NCBI RefSeq assembly: GCF_945859705.1
Contig: NC_079135.1
Location: forward strand, 80,856,253-80,920,252
DNA length: 64,000 nucleotides
Direction of reading: 5' to 3'
DNA from: Episyrphus balteatus
Lineage: Eukaryota; Arthropoda; Insecta; Diptera; Syrphidae
In this document: in pieces, positions 1 to 12,546 of the stretch
Layout of the letters: the number at the start of each line of letters is the position of its first letter
Position numbering within the stretch: position 1 is the stretch's first letter
Position numbers and translations under genes: made by a program
Notes under the pieces: model-generated
Seen by the model: only the letters and a program-made list of their open reading frames with translations
Database searches by the model: none
What the model was told of the DNA's origin: nothing

Positions 1-3000
1 TTGGCAGCTCTGACTTGGATGGTAAACATTTTTCCAAAGTCTTACATCATGATTTGAGAGTTGCTCATCCATTTGCAATAGCTGTATTTAAAGATCAAAT
101 GTTTTGGGATGATTGGAAAATGAAGTCTATATTTTCTGGAGACAAAGATCATGGCATCATGATTAAATCTGTATCAACTGATATGCAACATCTTATGGAT
201 CTTAAAGTCTTTGCTCATTCTCTTCAATATGGAACCAATCAGTGTAGTAGTCAAAATTGTTCCCATATCTGCGTAGGATTGCCAAATAATAAACATGCTT
301 GTCTCTGTCCAGATGGTTTAGTTCATTCCAACAAAACCAACGAGTGCGTTTGTCCAGATGGAAAAGAAAACTCAACATGCAATATCAAAACAAATAATTG
401 TGCTAATGGATATTTTCAATGCAACACAACACGAGTGTGTATTCCAGCGTTTTACACATGCGATGGTGAGGATGATTGCGGAGACAACTCGGATGAGCAA
501 AATTGTTCGAAGCGAGATTTTGTACACAGAAAAACTTGTCCCCCGAATATGTTCACATGTGAATCGGATGGCAAGTGTATTCCAGAATACAAAGTTTGTG
601 ACTACGAAAATGACTGCGAAGACGGCTATGACGAGAAGAATTGTCCAATTCAAGATTGTGATGCCAGTGATTTCCAATGTGAGAATGGCCAGTGCATAGA
701 TAATCGCCTCAAGTGCGATGGTGACAAAGATTGCTTAGATGGATCGGATGAATTAAATTGCAAATTTGTGAAAAGTCAAATAGAGCCATGTGGGGAAGAT
801 GATTTCCAGTGCAAATCAAATGGAGAATGCATACCAAATCAATTTAAATGCGACCGAGATTTCGATTGCCCTGATAACTCGGATGAATATGACTGCAAGA
901 ACAAAGAATGTGAAGAATGGCAATTTAAATGCAAAAATAACAAATGCATTCCAAACAAATGGATTTGTGACAAAGACAAAGATTGTGATACTGGCGAGGA
1001 TGAATTAAATTGCACCAAAATAGAGGAAACAATTTTACGTTCAAATAATTTCCCATCGATTTTGTGTCATGATTGGATGTTCCAATGCTCGAATACTAAA
1101 TGTATTCCAATGTGGTGGAAATGTGATAATGTAAATGATTGCGGTGATAATAGTGACGAGCTTGGTTGCAACAATTCGAAAACTCTTACTACTCCAAATG
1201 AATCGATTAACTCAAAGGGCATACAAGAAAATAAAAAATGCTCTTTCGCCGAGTTTGAGTGTGATTCTGGAAGTTGTATATCGAAAGCTTACGTGTGTGA
1301 TGGCACAAAAGATTGTATTAATGGTGAAGATGAAGAACATTGTATAGAAAATGCCAATGATACTTGTCGAAAAGATCAATTCAGATGTATTGCCGATAAG
1401 ACTTGCTTGCCAATAACTAACTACTGTGATAAAGTAGTTCAGTGTTCGGATGGAAGTGATGAAAAAGGTTGCGATAATCATTTCACTAGTCCGCCTGTAC
1501 AAAATATTGTATGCGGACCGGCGTTTTTCAATTGTGATGATACATGTGAACCTTTGTACAAAAAATGTGATAACAAACGAGATTGCTATGATGATAGCGA
1601 TGAAGACAATTGTAAAAACGTCACTCGTATATATCAAGTGAATGAATATAAAATTCCTTCTACCAAAATAACAGAGACCTCTATAATGCTTATATGGTCA
1701 TTGTCGCCAGCGATAGGAAGTGCAACTAATGTAAAATATTTGCCATCTAAAGCTGAGAAAAAACTCAACAAATGGACAAATGTAACTTCTTGGACTGAAA
1801 AATCGCATTATGTATTTGCTGATTTAAAACCAAATACTGAATATAATTTCACTGTTTACACAAAAACAAATGATGGTCCAGCACAGCCACCTTACATGTA
1901 TGCTAATGCAAAAACATCTGAAGGAAAACCTACTGAACCAACAAATCTTTCAGTAGTTTCGTTTAACTCTTCACATTTAGAACTAACTTGGAAAAGGCCA
2001 AGTGATCTTAATGGGGAATTTGATGGATATAATATATACTATAAATTGAAAGACAACTCAAACTCAGAAACATATGATAAGAAGATGAAAAATTCTAGCA
2101 CACTGATTGATATTCGAAATTGGAAAAATGGAACCTATGAATTCTGGGTAAGTTTTTAAAATGTTGTTGTTTTATTAAAGTAGGTGTTGTCTACATTGTT
2201 CCTTACTCAAAAATTAACTATTGTTGTCTAAAAGTTCAGAGCTGGATTTTCGATATGACCATTTTACAGACCATTTTACAGTGTTGACAAATATGCGCCT
2301 GTATTTTTTATTAAAATGCAGTTTGTTTTTAATTTTTGTATGAAAAAAATTAGTATCTGTCTATATATTTGGTCTATTTGTGATTAAAAAAATCAGGTTT
2401 GTAAAATTTACTTGTAGCTGCTAGCCACAATATTCACTTTAGTGTTAAAATCTTTTTTTGTTACATTATAATAAGACCAAGATAGATGCGTTTACTGACC
2501 TTTTTCTCCGAAACATCCTTAATACAGGCAGAAATTGAACATTATTTTGTCTTTCTTCTTCCTAAATCGGTCCTTTATGATCTTGATGTCGAGGGAATTT
2601 TAACTCACACTTAGGAAGCATTCATCCATTCAAATTAATGTCAGGAATAAGCCTGTTGGTAGTTTCTTTTCAACTTGCGTGGATCTAGATGAGGTCTTCC
2701 TCTTTAGCGACGATCCTTTGGGTTCGATTTGAAAACTTTCCGCTCCCCATGATCTAACCTCGACATGTAAAAACCATCCGATTTGTACGAAATCGGACAA
2801 ATTTGACTCGTTAGGGCCGTATAAGAGTCTTTTATAGGGGCACTTTAGTTGCTCGAGAGAGGGCTGTGTTGGTCCATTTTTTTATCAAACCAAAACAGCA
2901 GGTAGACGAAGTCTCTTACCACCTCGAAGTTATGGCTGTCTTTAGTGATGTTATGTTCAATACATTGGCGTTGTGTGGCAGCACATATACTTCGTTTTGA

Positions 3001-5159
3001 CCTCATTAACCGTTAAACCCATTTTTGCCGCTTCCACTTGGATGCTTATAAAAATGTCACGGACATCACGCTGTGTTCTTGCGACTACATACCTAAATAT
3101 CGTGGTCATATGCAAGCAGCTGTACGGACTTTGAAAGATGGTACATCTGTTGTTGAGGTTCGAGTTCTGACGTGTTCTAGAAGAAGCTGTTCTTGACCAT
3201 TATTATAAGACTGACAAATTTCGTATTTTAGGCAGTTACTTTGAAGATGTTCGCTCTCTTATATGGGTTTTGCAGAAGTACCGGCACTCGGGGTAGAAAT
3301 TTCCGTATTCCTTGGTTGAAATTAAGCGTACATTTTAGTTCGTTTTCAGTTCAAAAAATTATAGTGGCCACTGTCATTGGTGGTTTCGAGTTTTGGTTAT
3401 CTTATTTTATTGTGGTTTCCACCTCGATTACGTTTTTGATGTTTTTTATTATTAGCCAATTTTTTCAACCTATGGAATAATATGTATACGTAACTTAATA
3501 TGTTTGTCTATCAACAGGTCACTGTATCAAACAAAAGACTCGAGTCTGCACCATCCAGTGTTGTCAAAATAGATCTACAGCCTTTGCATTCAACTGCCGA
3601 TATCAAAAACCTTACCTATAAAGTTATCGATGATAACACAACTATAATATTAAATTGGGAATCGGAAACATCTAGTCAAGCATACCATGTAAGAGCATTT
3701 TTGCCCGAACCATATCCACATTTGTTGGGCAAAAAAACTAATACGACTGAAGTAACATTTAACAAATTGGCTCGTGGAGTTTTGTACACATTCAAAGTTT
3801 CATCGCTAAGTGGAAAAGACAGTGGAATACCTCAATTCATCCAAGTCAAGTTAGAAGGTGACCCTCTACCGGATATAAAAAATACAAGAGTTCTAAATAA
3901 TAATGGCAATACTATAAACATAAAATGGGAGAAGGCTATAATATCTACTCCAAATGTTACCTATGGCATTTATTATGGAACAACACTTCGTGAATATTTA
4001 GAAAGTAAATTATTTTTTTGTTTTCAAAATTTAAATTTTTAATGTAAAATTTGTATTTGTTTCCAGAACCTCGTCTTGTAACTGGTAGTACAAATGCTGT
4101 CCTCAATGATTTAAAACCATGCTTGTCATATTTAATCGGAGTTAATGTATTTGGTCCATATGGTCCTGGGCCACTACCCAAAAAACCAATCAATCTTAGA
4201 ACTGATGATGATTATAAAAATCCTCCAAGAAATTTGACAGCTAAAATAAATGAACAAAAGCGAGTTCTCTTTATCGAATGGGAACATAGTTGTCCATTCA
4301 CAAAATCATATCCACCATATCTGATAACAATTCACGAAGAAACGCACAACAAAACTTTCAACATCGAGTTGAAAAAGTTTACACAGAAAAGCATGTCACA
4401 TTATATCGTTGATATACCTCATGGTGCGAGCTATAACATATCGGTGAAGAGAAATACTGATGAATCTGCATCGGCTACAGTTGAATTAAAATCGACGCAA
4501 CTAGAAAGTCCAAAACAATTGAGGATTTTGCAGCAAAAAGATGGATCTTTGTCGGTGTACTGGAAAGAAATACATGCTACCTACGATTTTGGGTATGAGA
4601 CCACAAATTGTTCCTTTTTTGAATAGTTAACTTTTATATTAATTTTTATTGCAGATTCAATTATGAGCTTGTTATATTCGATGGCTTAATATCTAACTTC
4701 TCAAGTACGTCCGAATCCAGAATATTGAAGAAAATAGTTGCTTCATCACCTCCAGTTATTGTTAACAAATCAGATTTAGCAATCGATGATGCATCTGGAA
4801 AAGTTTATACAATTGGTGTACGAACAGTTTCCAATGAGGGATACAGTTCAGAAATATTCGAAACAGAACATGTTGAATTTATGCCGAGTGCAAAATGGTA
4901 TAAAGAAGTTTCAACATCCTCTTACTTTTGGCTTTTGCCAGTGTGCTTAATAATAGCAACGATATTCTTTGTGGTTGGATTTTACTTCACCAGACGCAAC
5001 AAACGAGTTAGAACGTCATTTACTCGATTTGCTAATTCACACTACGATCCAAAGACAGGTGCTACACGAATTGACGATGGTGGCATTAATGACGTTAATA
5101 CCTCCAACAATTATGATCATAATAGATTTTCGGATGATGATCCACTTGTGCAAGCTTAA
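1..5159 (+). CDS. SORL1: SORLA-family sorting receptor (SORL1-like), 3' part
   Basis: Type I endosome/Golgi sorting receptor; the 5' end lies outside the window. Exons 1-2147, 3518-4004, 4067-4592 and 4655-5159 join in frame and give about 1,220 residues; the ggcag at 3-7 could also be an acceptor. Order seen: tail of an LDL-B (YWTD) propeller, an EGF-like module (C-rich, from about 240), nine LDL-A modules with the usual DCxDxSDExxC calcium cage (about 400-1615; the ninth is shortened), six fibronectin III domains, a membrane helix (about 4920-4990) and a 54-residue tail. The tail carries FANSHY (5028-5045), the retromer-binding motif known from SORLA, and ends in an acidic DDPLVQA that resembles the GGA-adaptor site. 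That tail excludes LRP and other LDL-A/FN3 proteins. Intron 1 holds a retrotransposon scrap. The VPS10 domain would lie upstream and is not seen, so the call rests on the C-terminal half. Confidence 0.9.
2470..3190 (-). mobile_element. Decayed non-LTR retrotransposon (reverse transcriptase piece) in the SORLA intron
   Basis: Read on the minus strand, this intron segment gives broken reverse-transcriptase sequence: LLAYDHDI near 3100-3120, where live elements have YADD, then [12 protein letters not shown] (about 2983-3016), then [10 protein letters not shown] (about 2905-2940). These are the C-terminal palm and thumb motifs of insect non-LTR elements of the RTE/Jockey type. Frameshifts and stops lie between the blocks and the catalytic YADD is mutated, so it is dead. 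The boundaries are approximate. It is antisense to the host gene. Confidence 0.75.
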
Positions 5160-5431
5160 GACAGTAGTTAATATTTCTCCTCTTATCATTATGTGTATTG
5201 TATATATATAAAACTGAATGTGAATTTTTATTGTGTTGTAATATGTTTAAATTAAGAAACTATAAAGGCTGAAACTTAAATATTTTTGTCTTTATCTAAT
5301 CTAGTCCGTTTCGGAATAATTACTTTCAATTAAGTTTTTTAGAGTTCATAAATGTAAAAATTGGGTTCTAATTCTTAGGGCAACTATTTTATGAAATTTA
5401 ATTTGAATTTTTTTTTACCTTATTAGATTAC

Positions 5432-5437
5432 AATAAA
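5432..5437 (+). terminator. Candidate poly(A) signal of the SORLA gene
   Basis: AATAAA about 270 bases after the stop codon at 5157-5159, in an AT-rich 3' flank. This is the first canonical hexamer I noticed downstream, so it is a candidate only. Confidence 0.4.
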
Positions 5438-6360
5438 TCCAATTTTGTTTACGGAAATGTTTGTAGTTGGTAACGTTTTTTAATGTCTGATTTTTGTATG
5501 GTATATTAAAAATTAACATTTATGAACTCTGGGTTTATATTGGCTTAAGATCGTTACGAAAATTTTCAAAAAATGTATTAGGTTAGTTCATCCTCTTACG
5601 TTTTCTGTTTCCTTTTCACTAAATCCCATTAATTGAGAGCATATCCAAGAAGATATTTTTTCTTAGTTCAGAAACCAATTAGCAAGTAATTTAATTTTGT
5701 CAAAAATATTTTTTTAACCAACTAAACCAACAAAAACAGACCAGTTTTGCAGTTTACTCAGATATGAAACAAAAGATTATAAATAATTTTTAGCATACTA
5801 TTATAGCAAGGAAAAAACTAGAACAAATTTTTTCTATTTTTGCTGCGTCCCAAAAGGGACAATTTTTGAAAACGAATATCTTTTACTCTCCATCTCTAAA
5901 GTGGGATGAAACCTATAACTTATGAAATAAGAATTTCGAAAGTGGAGTCCGAGTACTACCTGGTAACGTTTCCTTTTTCTACCAAAATGTGTTAACGGAA
6001 CTAACAAGGAATGTCTTGAAATGTAGTTTTTTTTTTAGAAAATCTTAAAGCGCTGTAAAATCTAATATTGGCAACTATTTCCATTCCATTAACATGTAAA
6101 GACACTATTCAGCTTTATTCTGCTATCCATTTTGGGAAATATGTAATTTCTAAATATTCACCAATAACCATTCTGCTATTCATCGGAGTGAATCCAAACT
6201 CACGTCGGTAATGTTGTTTGTTATTCCACTATTCACTTGAATGAACTCGCTCCATACATAAACATCTAAATTTTTAACCCCTTTTTGAGAACGTTTCCAT
6301 AAAAAAATTTGAGATAATATACTCATATCAACTACTGTTTTCACAAATTAAGACGCTGTC

Positions 6361-6366
6361 TTTATT
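6361..6366 (-). terminator. Candidate poly(A) signal of RED/IK
   Basis: TTTATT on the plus strand reads AATAAA on the minus strand, about 80 bases beyond the RED/IK stop codon (6445-6447). Spacing and strand fit. Confidence 0.5.
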
Positions 6367-6444
6367 GAGTTCAGTTATTACTTATACATAATATTGTTAT
6401 TGTTATATTGAACAATTTAATTTATAATAAAAATTACTTTGAAA

Positions 6445-8052
6445 TTAGAATTTACTGACTTTATACTCAGGCTCATCGGATGATTTTTTTGTTTTTCGTT
6501 TTTGTATGATAGTCTGAAAAGAAAGGAATATAACATTCATGATCTGTTAAATATATTTATAGCAAACAAAACTTACTTGAATCTTTTGCCATTCTCTATC
6601 CAATTCGGCACGTTCATTTTTATCAGTTTTATTTTTTCTAGTTTTTCTTCCATCTTGCATTTTGACACCATATTGAAATGCAGCTTTTGGCAGAGCTTCC
6701 TTCGTACTCATGTAATCCGAGTATTCTTCTTGAGTATCAAAATCCCACCTTCCGATTGGACCTTTTTTATTACCCAAATCCATTTTGGTGTAATCAACCT
6801 CATCATCAGAATCATCAATAGCATCATTCATTTCTTCTAAACCAGGATAACATTCTGCATAGCCTTGAGGCTCATTCGAAAATTTAGAAACCATAGATTT
6901 CGAAATTCTTTGCGGTATAAAGATATTCTTTGGTGGAGAAGCTTCTGTTCCATGAATTTCTTCCTGGAAGTAATTTTTGCCTTCTCGACCAAATGATGGG
7001 TCTCCATTATGCTCTTCGTGCAATGGTGATCTTGAACCTGGCAGTGTTCTATTTCCATCCTTAACTGGAGGATTATAATCACCAATGTCATCGTAAATGT
7101 TATCGTTTGTAAAATTCTTCGAATTGTCGTTTGTTTCATTGAACAAAGGTTTGTCTTTATCACGCTTTCGGTTTTTCTTATTACGACCACCAGATCGTAG
7201 ATAAGACAAAATCTGTGAAAGTTTGTTTATGACAATGTCATTTGTTGTAAGTGTTTGTGTATCGTCGAGGTTTACAGGAACATCATATTTAGACCTAACC
7301 AAAGTTGTAGGAATATCGCTTTCTGCATTATCATCGTCCAAATCAATGATGTATGCCATTCGACCTGGCATAAAGTGTTCATGCCGAACTACTTCTTTGG
7401 ATTTAGCAGCTAGGATGGTATTGTAAATATTCTTACCAAGGACTGTATTGAAAGTTGGTTCATTTGAAAACTCTTTTTCTTCCAAACTGATGGTTAGTTC
7501 TTTTTCTTCGAAAACCTTTTCCATTTCTTTTTCTTGTTCATCTTCTTTGTGTTGTAATTCGGAACGTACTTTTTGTAAAAGCGCATAATCAAGACCCTTG
7601 ACCAAATGCGTATGTTCCATGTCACCACCCAAGAACTTGGACTCTTGAATGATTCGACGTCTTCTTTCAGCTGCATCGATTCCCGATTTAACATCAGGTG
7701 CCACAGCTCTGTATGCATTATTTCCGTGTCCTGGAGTCTCTGCATTTTGATAATCTGGATTGGCACCATCACGACGCTCTCGGGCTCGATCACGATATTT
7801 TTCAGAGAGTTCAGCTAGCTTGTTGTCTTCTTGTTTTTTTAAGGCTGCATAAAAATGCTTTTTCTTCCGTCTAGCTTCAATACGATCAGAACTCAATGGA
7901 GCAGTTGCTTTTTTAATTGGTTTCAATCCAGCATCTCTAACTGAACCAACAGGGAGATTTGCTGGAGCACCTGGACGCGGTGTAGCCAGAAGTTTACGAA
8001 AGTCATCGTTGGTAAGTTTTTGAGACGGAGTCTCCGGGGGTTGTTGTGCCAT
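6445..8052 (-). CDS. IK: Protein RED (IK), spliceosome component
   Basis: Two coding exons: 6577-8052, then 6445-6513 after a 63-base intron with a gtaagt donor; together 514 residues, close to the family length. RED/IK is a nuclear protein of the precatalytic spliceosome (B complex). Seen: N-terminal TNDDFRKLLATPRPG, a basic arginine-rich block RRKKKHFYAALKKQE, GADYQNAE-like and GLDYALLQKVRSEL blocks typical of the RED N-terminal domain, and a lysine-rich RED C-terminal domain (about residues 430-514) that the small last exon completes (TIIQKRKTKKSSDEPEYK). The vertebrate Arg-Glu/Asp dipeptide repeat is not evident as a long run. Start chosen at MAQQPPETPSQ, the first ATG of the open frame. 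The Drosophila counterpart is, as I recall, beag. Confidence 0.93.
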
Positions 8053-8654
8053 ATTATCTTCAAAATAGATAAAATATTAATTTCTTAGTTAACATATTTC
8101 ATAGAGTTTACAGCGGCTTAACAATAAGGTAACATAAACCTCTATTACGATTGTTAACTATCAATTGATAGTTGATAAAAAATAAATTTCGATCTCTTAT
8201 TACCTAATTTGCAAAAAAATTGAAAACAAAGAATGATGCCAACCGCTATTATTTGAAATGTAATTGAAAAATTCCACCAAAAAAATTACCAGTTTTCCCC
8301 CAGTAAATTGATAGTTGACGATCGTAATAGGGGTGATTGCAAAAATATAAAACAAAATCAGCATTAAAACAATTAAAAATGTATTGGTATCGTTCTTCAG
8401 TGCGTGCAATGGTTTAAAAAGTACTATTGTGCGATAAATGGAATCATTTTTTTTCGAAAGCCCTTAATTATATAATATAATAATTTTAACTATATGCCTG
8501 TAAGACCTAAGGTCTTTTAAATGCATACTGCACGGCACTAGTTAGAAGGAATAGAAAGATAGGAAAGAATTTTTTGTTGGTACAGTGAATGAGAATAAGA
8601 TGTTTATTATCTCATATAATCCCACGGGTGGCTTCCAAGCTGGGGGATAAAGAA

Positions 8655-8745
8655 AAAATGCTGCCTGAGGTAGGGCTCGAACCCACACCTACAGGTTAGC
8701 AATCAAGCACTACATCCACTGCACTGCATATTGACTAAAATATCT
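8655..8745 (-). repeat. tRNA-derived SINE or tRNA pseudogene head
   Basis: On the minus strand there is a good RNA polymerase III B box, GGGTTCGAGCCC (8673-8684), flanked by a T-stem-like TAGG/CCTA pair, with an anticodon-arm-like GATTGCTAACC upstream. The acceptor stem and anticodon stem do not pair well, so it is not a working tRNA. A tRNA-derived SINE is the simplest reading; its tail would run towards 8500. Confidence 0.5.
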
Positions 8746-9282
8746 ATCAGTTTCTTTTCTTTTGTTCAACTGCCTCAACTTATATTCCAAGTTTAACAAG
8801 TGTAGTCTTAAGGGACTATTATAACTTGCAAATCGCTAGAAAATATTGGCGAATCAAAGTTATTGAGCCTGGAATAAGTGATTCAGTGTTTTAAAAATGA
8901 TATTGACACAATATTTTCTTTATTTTGACTACATTATGGGATAAACTTCTTAGTTTTATAATCGGAATACCAGGACATGAGTGTGTCCCAGATCGTTCGC
9001 TTTGAGTCGAACGTTCGACTTTATGGCAGATCTTTTTAAAAAATAACTAGAAATGTGAATAATGTATGATTTCGGATAAAAAGCAAAGTTGTTAGTATTT
9101 TTAAAATACGTACAATTGCTAATAAATAATGATAAGATCTGAACCAGCATGATTAGAAGTTTTTGTGAAAATCAAAAGGATATTTTTAGACTGGAATGAT
9201 ACTTAGCACAAGCTTAGAGCACAAAATAAGATCAAATTCTGAGGTGGGGATACTTAGGAGAAATGAATCGAAGATTAAAAGT

Positions 9283-9738
9283 TCGCGACCCTAGAACAAC
9301 AAGGTTCTAAGTACATACACCCAAGTGTGTTTTGAGAAAAACGCTTCTGAATATTGAAACAGCTTTATACGGTAACTGTGTATGAAAAGTTTGATTTTTT
9401 GTTTATAATTCGATGAGTTTATATAGAATATAGGACTTCGTTGCTCAACGATGCGACAGGTAAATTTAGAACAATTAGGTTCTATGTACAATTTTTATTC
9501 TTGTGACCTTAGTTATTCGGTATTGAAGAATTGGGATGCGTTGAAATAAAAAGATTTAAATAATTTTTTTCTTTTTGTTCAACCCTCTGTAGGCACACCT
9601 ACACAGAGATAGAGCACAGAGATAGAGCAAAATAGATAGCGGGAATCGAAAGAGCACTACGATTTTACCTAGATTTGATATATCTCATTTTTTTTTTTCA
9701 AAATTGTCGGTTAGAACCTTGTTGTTCTAAGGTCGCGA
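9283..9738. repeat. Inverted-repeat (MITE-like) element, about 456 bp
   Basis: The 27-base arms at 9283-9309 and 9712-9738 are inverted copies with one mismatch (tcgcgaccctagaacaac at the left). A related direct copy of the arm lies near 9467-9490. No coding capacity. The flanks are only weakly similar, so the exact ends and the target duplication are unclear. Confidence 0.7.
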
Positions 9739-10720
9739 GTTAGCTTTTACAGAACCCTTATCATTCTAATCTCAGCCACCCTATGGAAACAGCCTCTGCT
9801 TTCACTTAGAGCCCCCGGTCGACAGTTAAGTCGGTCTCATAGTCAGCATGAAAATGCGCACACCACAGAAATCAAGTACCACTAGGTCGATAAAAAAGTT
9901 TGTTTATTCTGCACAATTGCCTTCCAATATTTCCTATCGAACCGACTGTGCGCACACTTGCAGCCCAAACCGACTTAAGCATCGATCGATAGACAGTCTG
10001 AAGTGTACGGGGTTCTTGATACTAGTCTAGTCTGAATTGCATTGTTGTTTAGGTTGTTATAGACTTCAAAACCTACCGGGGATTAAAGGAAAAGGCTGTC
10101 AGAGGTGAAACCATACTAAAAGCCTTTTAGAAAAGAAAGGGCTTAGACATAATAAAACATGGGTGCAAAATGCCTGAGCAATAAACACTCCAACCTATTT
10201 AGTATAATAAAAAAAACTTGGTTTTTAAGCAATCAAGAATAAGAAAAAATGCTTTTGTAAAACAAAAACTTTCATTGTGGTCTTTAAGAGAAAACATTTC
10301 GGGGAATTATTCACAAACAATACAACAGATTTTCATAATATTCTAATAGTAAAAAATACTTTTATTTATTATTTGAAATTCTAAACACTAGTACTTATGA
10401 AAAATTTTGCAATACAAAAATTTATATTTAGTACTTATTTTGACAATTGATTGGAAATATGCAAATAATAGTTATAGGGACGTTGAAAATTCCAATAGCT
10501 AGTCCAGTATCCAAATTATTAATATCTGTGGTAGATCGCACAAAATTCCAGTTGAATAAAAAGGACTAAAGTGCTTGAGTGCATAGTTAATGAGTTTAAA
10601 ATTTCCTGCTTCTTTTGGATATCTCTTTCTCATCACGTGCAAGTGAGAAAGCAACCCAGTAGTAACGTTGACAATTTATTAAAAAAAAATGACAGTTTAG
10701 TGCTCAATTGAATTTCTTAA

Positions 10721-10873
10721 GGCAGAACTATAATTAGCGGATGGAGTCGGATGCTAATGTCAATTGTTGTTGTTTTCCAACCGCTCGCAACCGCACTCGA
10801 CGGATGAAAACTTATGGAAAACAACAACAATTGACAGTAGCTTCCGACTCTATCCGCCAATTATAGTTCTGGC
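10721..10873. repeat. Hairpin MITE, about 150 bp
   Basis: Almost the whole element is an inverted repeat: about 57 bases at each end, with four or five mismatches (cagaactataattagcgg at the left), around a spacer of some 35 bases. No open frame. A short non-autonomous DNA transposon is the best reading. Confidence 0.8.
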
Positions 10874-11364
10874 TTTAAACTAGTTCAGGGCACTCAGTTC
10901 AGAGCGAGCCCTATTCGCTCAGACTTCAGACCCCGCTCTGTGCCTTGCTCGGGGCTAAAAAAGAAAAACGCATAATAGGTGCGTCCCACCAAGAGAGATC
11001 TCTGAGGGCTCAGAGATTTTTTAATTGACACAAAAAATCTCAGCCGAGCGCTCACTTTTTTTTCGGAGATTTCTGAAACGAAGATTTTTTGGATTCATTT
11101 CTCACTTTTCTTTCTTTAATTTTTTGTTCTTACTTTTTTGACGTTTGATTTTTGGTGGTGTGCAGTTAGAGAAGTGCCAAAAAAATGAAAAAATTAATGA
11201 AAATTTGAAAGAATATGTAAAAATTTTGAGCTTACTTCAATAATTTATTTCGAAATAATTTGTTTCACAATTGAATATTTAAAGAAAAATAACATGTGTT
11301 TGCTGTTGACTTTGAAAACTTTTCGCTTCAGCTGCGTACTAGACTTCAAAGAGAGGTTTTTTCA

Positions 11365-11604
11365 GGCTTATACTATGTTTCCACCTAGCCTTAATCCGAG
11401 ATTTAGCTAAGTAGATTTACATAGAATAAATCTCGAGATTTATTTTAAATCTACTTCAATAAATCTCAAATTTGGGTTCAGCTTCCCTAAATCTAAAGTT
11501 TTCACCTAATTTCAGTACGAGATTAAGAATAAAACTCGAGATTTATTCTAAATCTACTTAGCTAAATCTCGAATTTAGGATAGGTGGAAACGTAGTATTA
11601 AGCC
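11365..11604. repeat. MITE with arms of about 60 bp
   Basis: The left end ggcttatactatgtttccac and the right end, read in reverse, match over about 60 bases, including a shared gagatttagctaagtagatt. An internal degenerate copy of the arm (aaatctacttcaataaatctc) adds a further fold. It abuts the next element with no spacer. Confidence 0.8.
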
Positions 11605-11831
11605 TTAACTACATTTGCTCAAAAAGTGAAAAAGTACAAAAGTGAAAATTTTCAAACGCATTTTTGAATAGTTTTTCGGGCTGGAAAATTAAAACAAATT
11701 ATACAGAAAGCTTATTTTATGGTCTAAAAAACCATTTGTATACTCTTTTTCATAAAACAATGCGCTAGCCAGAAAAAAATATTTTCACTTTTGTACTTTT
11801 TCAAAAAGTGGTGTATGTAGTTAAGCCTTAA
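11598..11831. repeat. MITE of the AGCCTTAACTACAT family
   Basis: The terminal inverted repeats start ttaagccttaactacat and continue through an aaaaagtacaaaagtgaaaa block at both ends. Related copies lie at 11821-12001, 16531-16830 and 51075-51290, so this is a true dispersed family in this genome. Noncoding. Confidence 0.8.
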
Positions 11832-12001
11832 CGCTATTTGTTTTTGGAAAAAAACTAAAAAAAATGTTTTTTTAAACCAAAAAATAAGCTTTCTGCATCA
11901 TTATTTTTAATTTTGTGTTCTGAAAAACTGTCACAAAATGAGTTTGAAAATTTTCACTTTTTGACTTTTTGCAAAAAGTGGCCGTTGTAGTTATACCTAA
12001 A
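11821..12001. repeat. Second, diverged copy of the AGCCTTAACTACAT family
   Basis: Directly follows the previous copy. The right end carries the complement of the family arm (cactttttgactttttgcaa, then gttgtagtta); the left end is diverged. Shares the internal aagctttctg block with its neighbour in inverted sense. Confidence 0.6.
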
Positions 12002-12120
12002 AAGTACAGAAATTATCTTCAATATTTTTCAAATAAAAAATATACATATTAGTTTTGTTCCCAAACAAAGTTACAAAATTCATAAGAAAATGGATTAAAA
12101 ACTTAGTCAACCTTATGGGG

Positions 12121-12252
12121 ACTTTTCACGAGTCGATTTTTGCCGTGCGACGAAGCTTTTCGACTCGTGTGAACGTAAGTCGCAGGCACATCCCAATAGA
12201 AAAATTCTAATCGACCGACATATCGTGCGGCTAAAATCGACTCGTGAAAAGT
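12121..12252. repeat. Short hairpin MITE, about 130 bp
   Basis: Inverted arms acttttcacgagtcgatttt (12121-12140) and its exact complement (12233-12252). The small open frame through it is a by-product and is not a gene. Confidence 0.75.
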
Positions 12253-12264
12253 GGGCATTATTGG

Positions 12265-12546
12265 GAGTTTCACGCGAACAAGATTTTACCCGCAAAAATT
12301 TAATTTCACTTTTCCCTTATTGTGAGTTCAGGGCGAAAAGTTATTCCCGCTCGGACATCTTCCCGCATTTTTAACTTCTTTTCCAGGTAATTTGCGAGGT
12401 ATTCGACGGCCCTTCTCTCCTTTAAATTTTGGTGTCGAACAAGAAACTAATTAAGCGGAAAATGTTAAATCCCTACGGGTAAAACTCATGATATGATTCC
12501 GGGCGAACAAAAATATTCCAGGCGGAAAACATTTCACGTGAAACTC
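12265..12546. repeat. Inverted-repeat element, about 280 bp
   Basis: Arms gagtttcacgcgaa (from 12265) and ttcacgtgaaactc (to 12546) are inverted copies with one mismatch. Further inward similarity is weak, so this is a less certain MITE than its neighbours. Confidence 0.5.

Larger units (their letters stand above)
5160..6444. other. Intergenic gap between the convergent SORLA and RED/IK genes
   Basis: The two genes converge here, so both 3' UTRs lie in this stretch. A short inverted repeat (agagttcataaatgt at 5341-5355 against its complement near 5516-5530) suggests a small hairpin element of about 190 bases. I see no other gene or RNA. Confidence 0.5.

Noticed and set aside
358..1641. Several long open frames on both strands inside the first SORLA exon
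   Set aside because: They are shadows of the LDL-A repeats in other frames; none has domain character, and the real frame explains every cysteine.
8655..8745. A working tRNA gene
   Set aside because: The B box is good but acceptor and anticodon stems do not pair; a SINE or pseudogene fits better.
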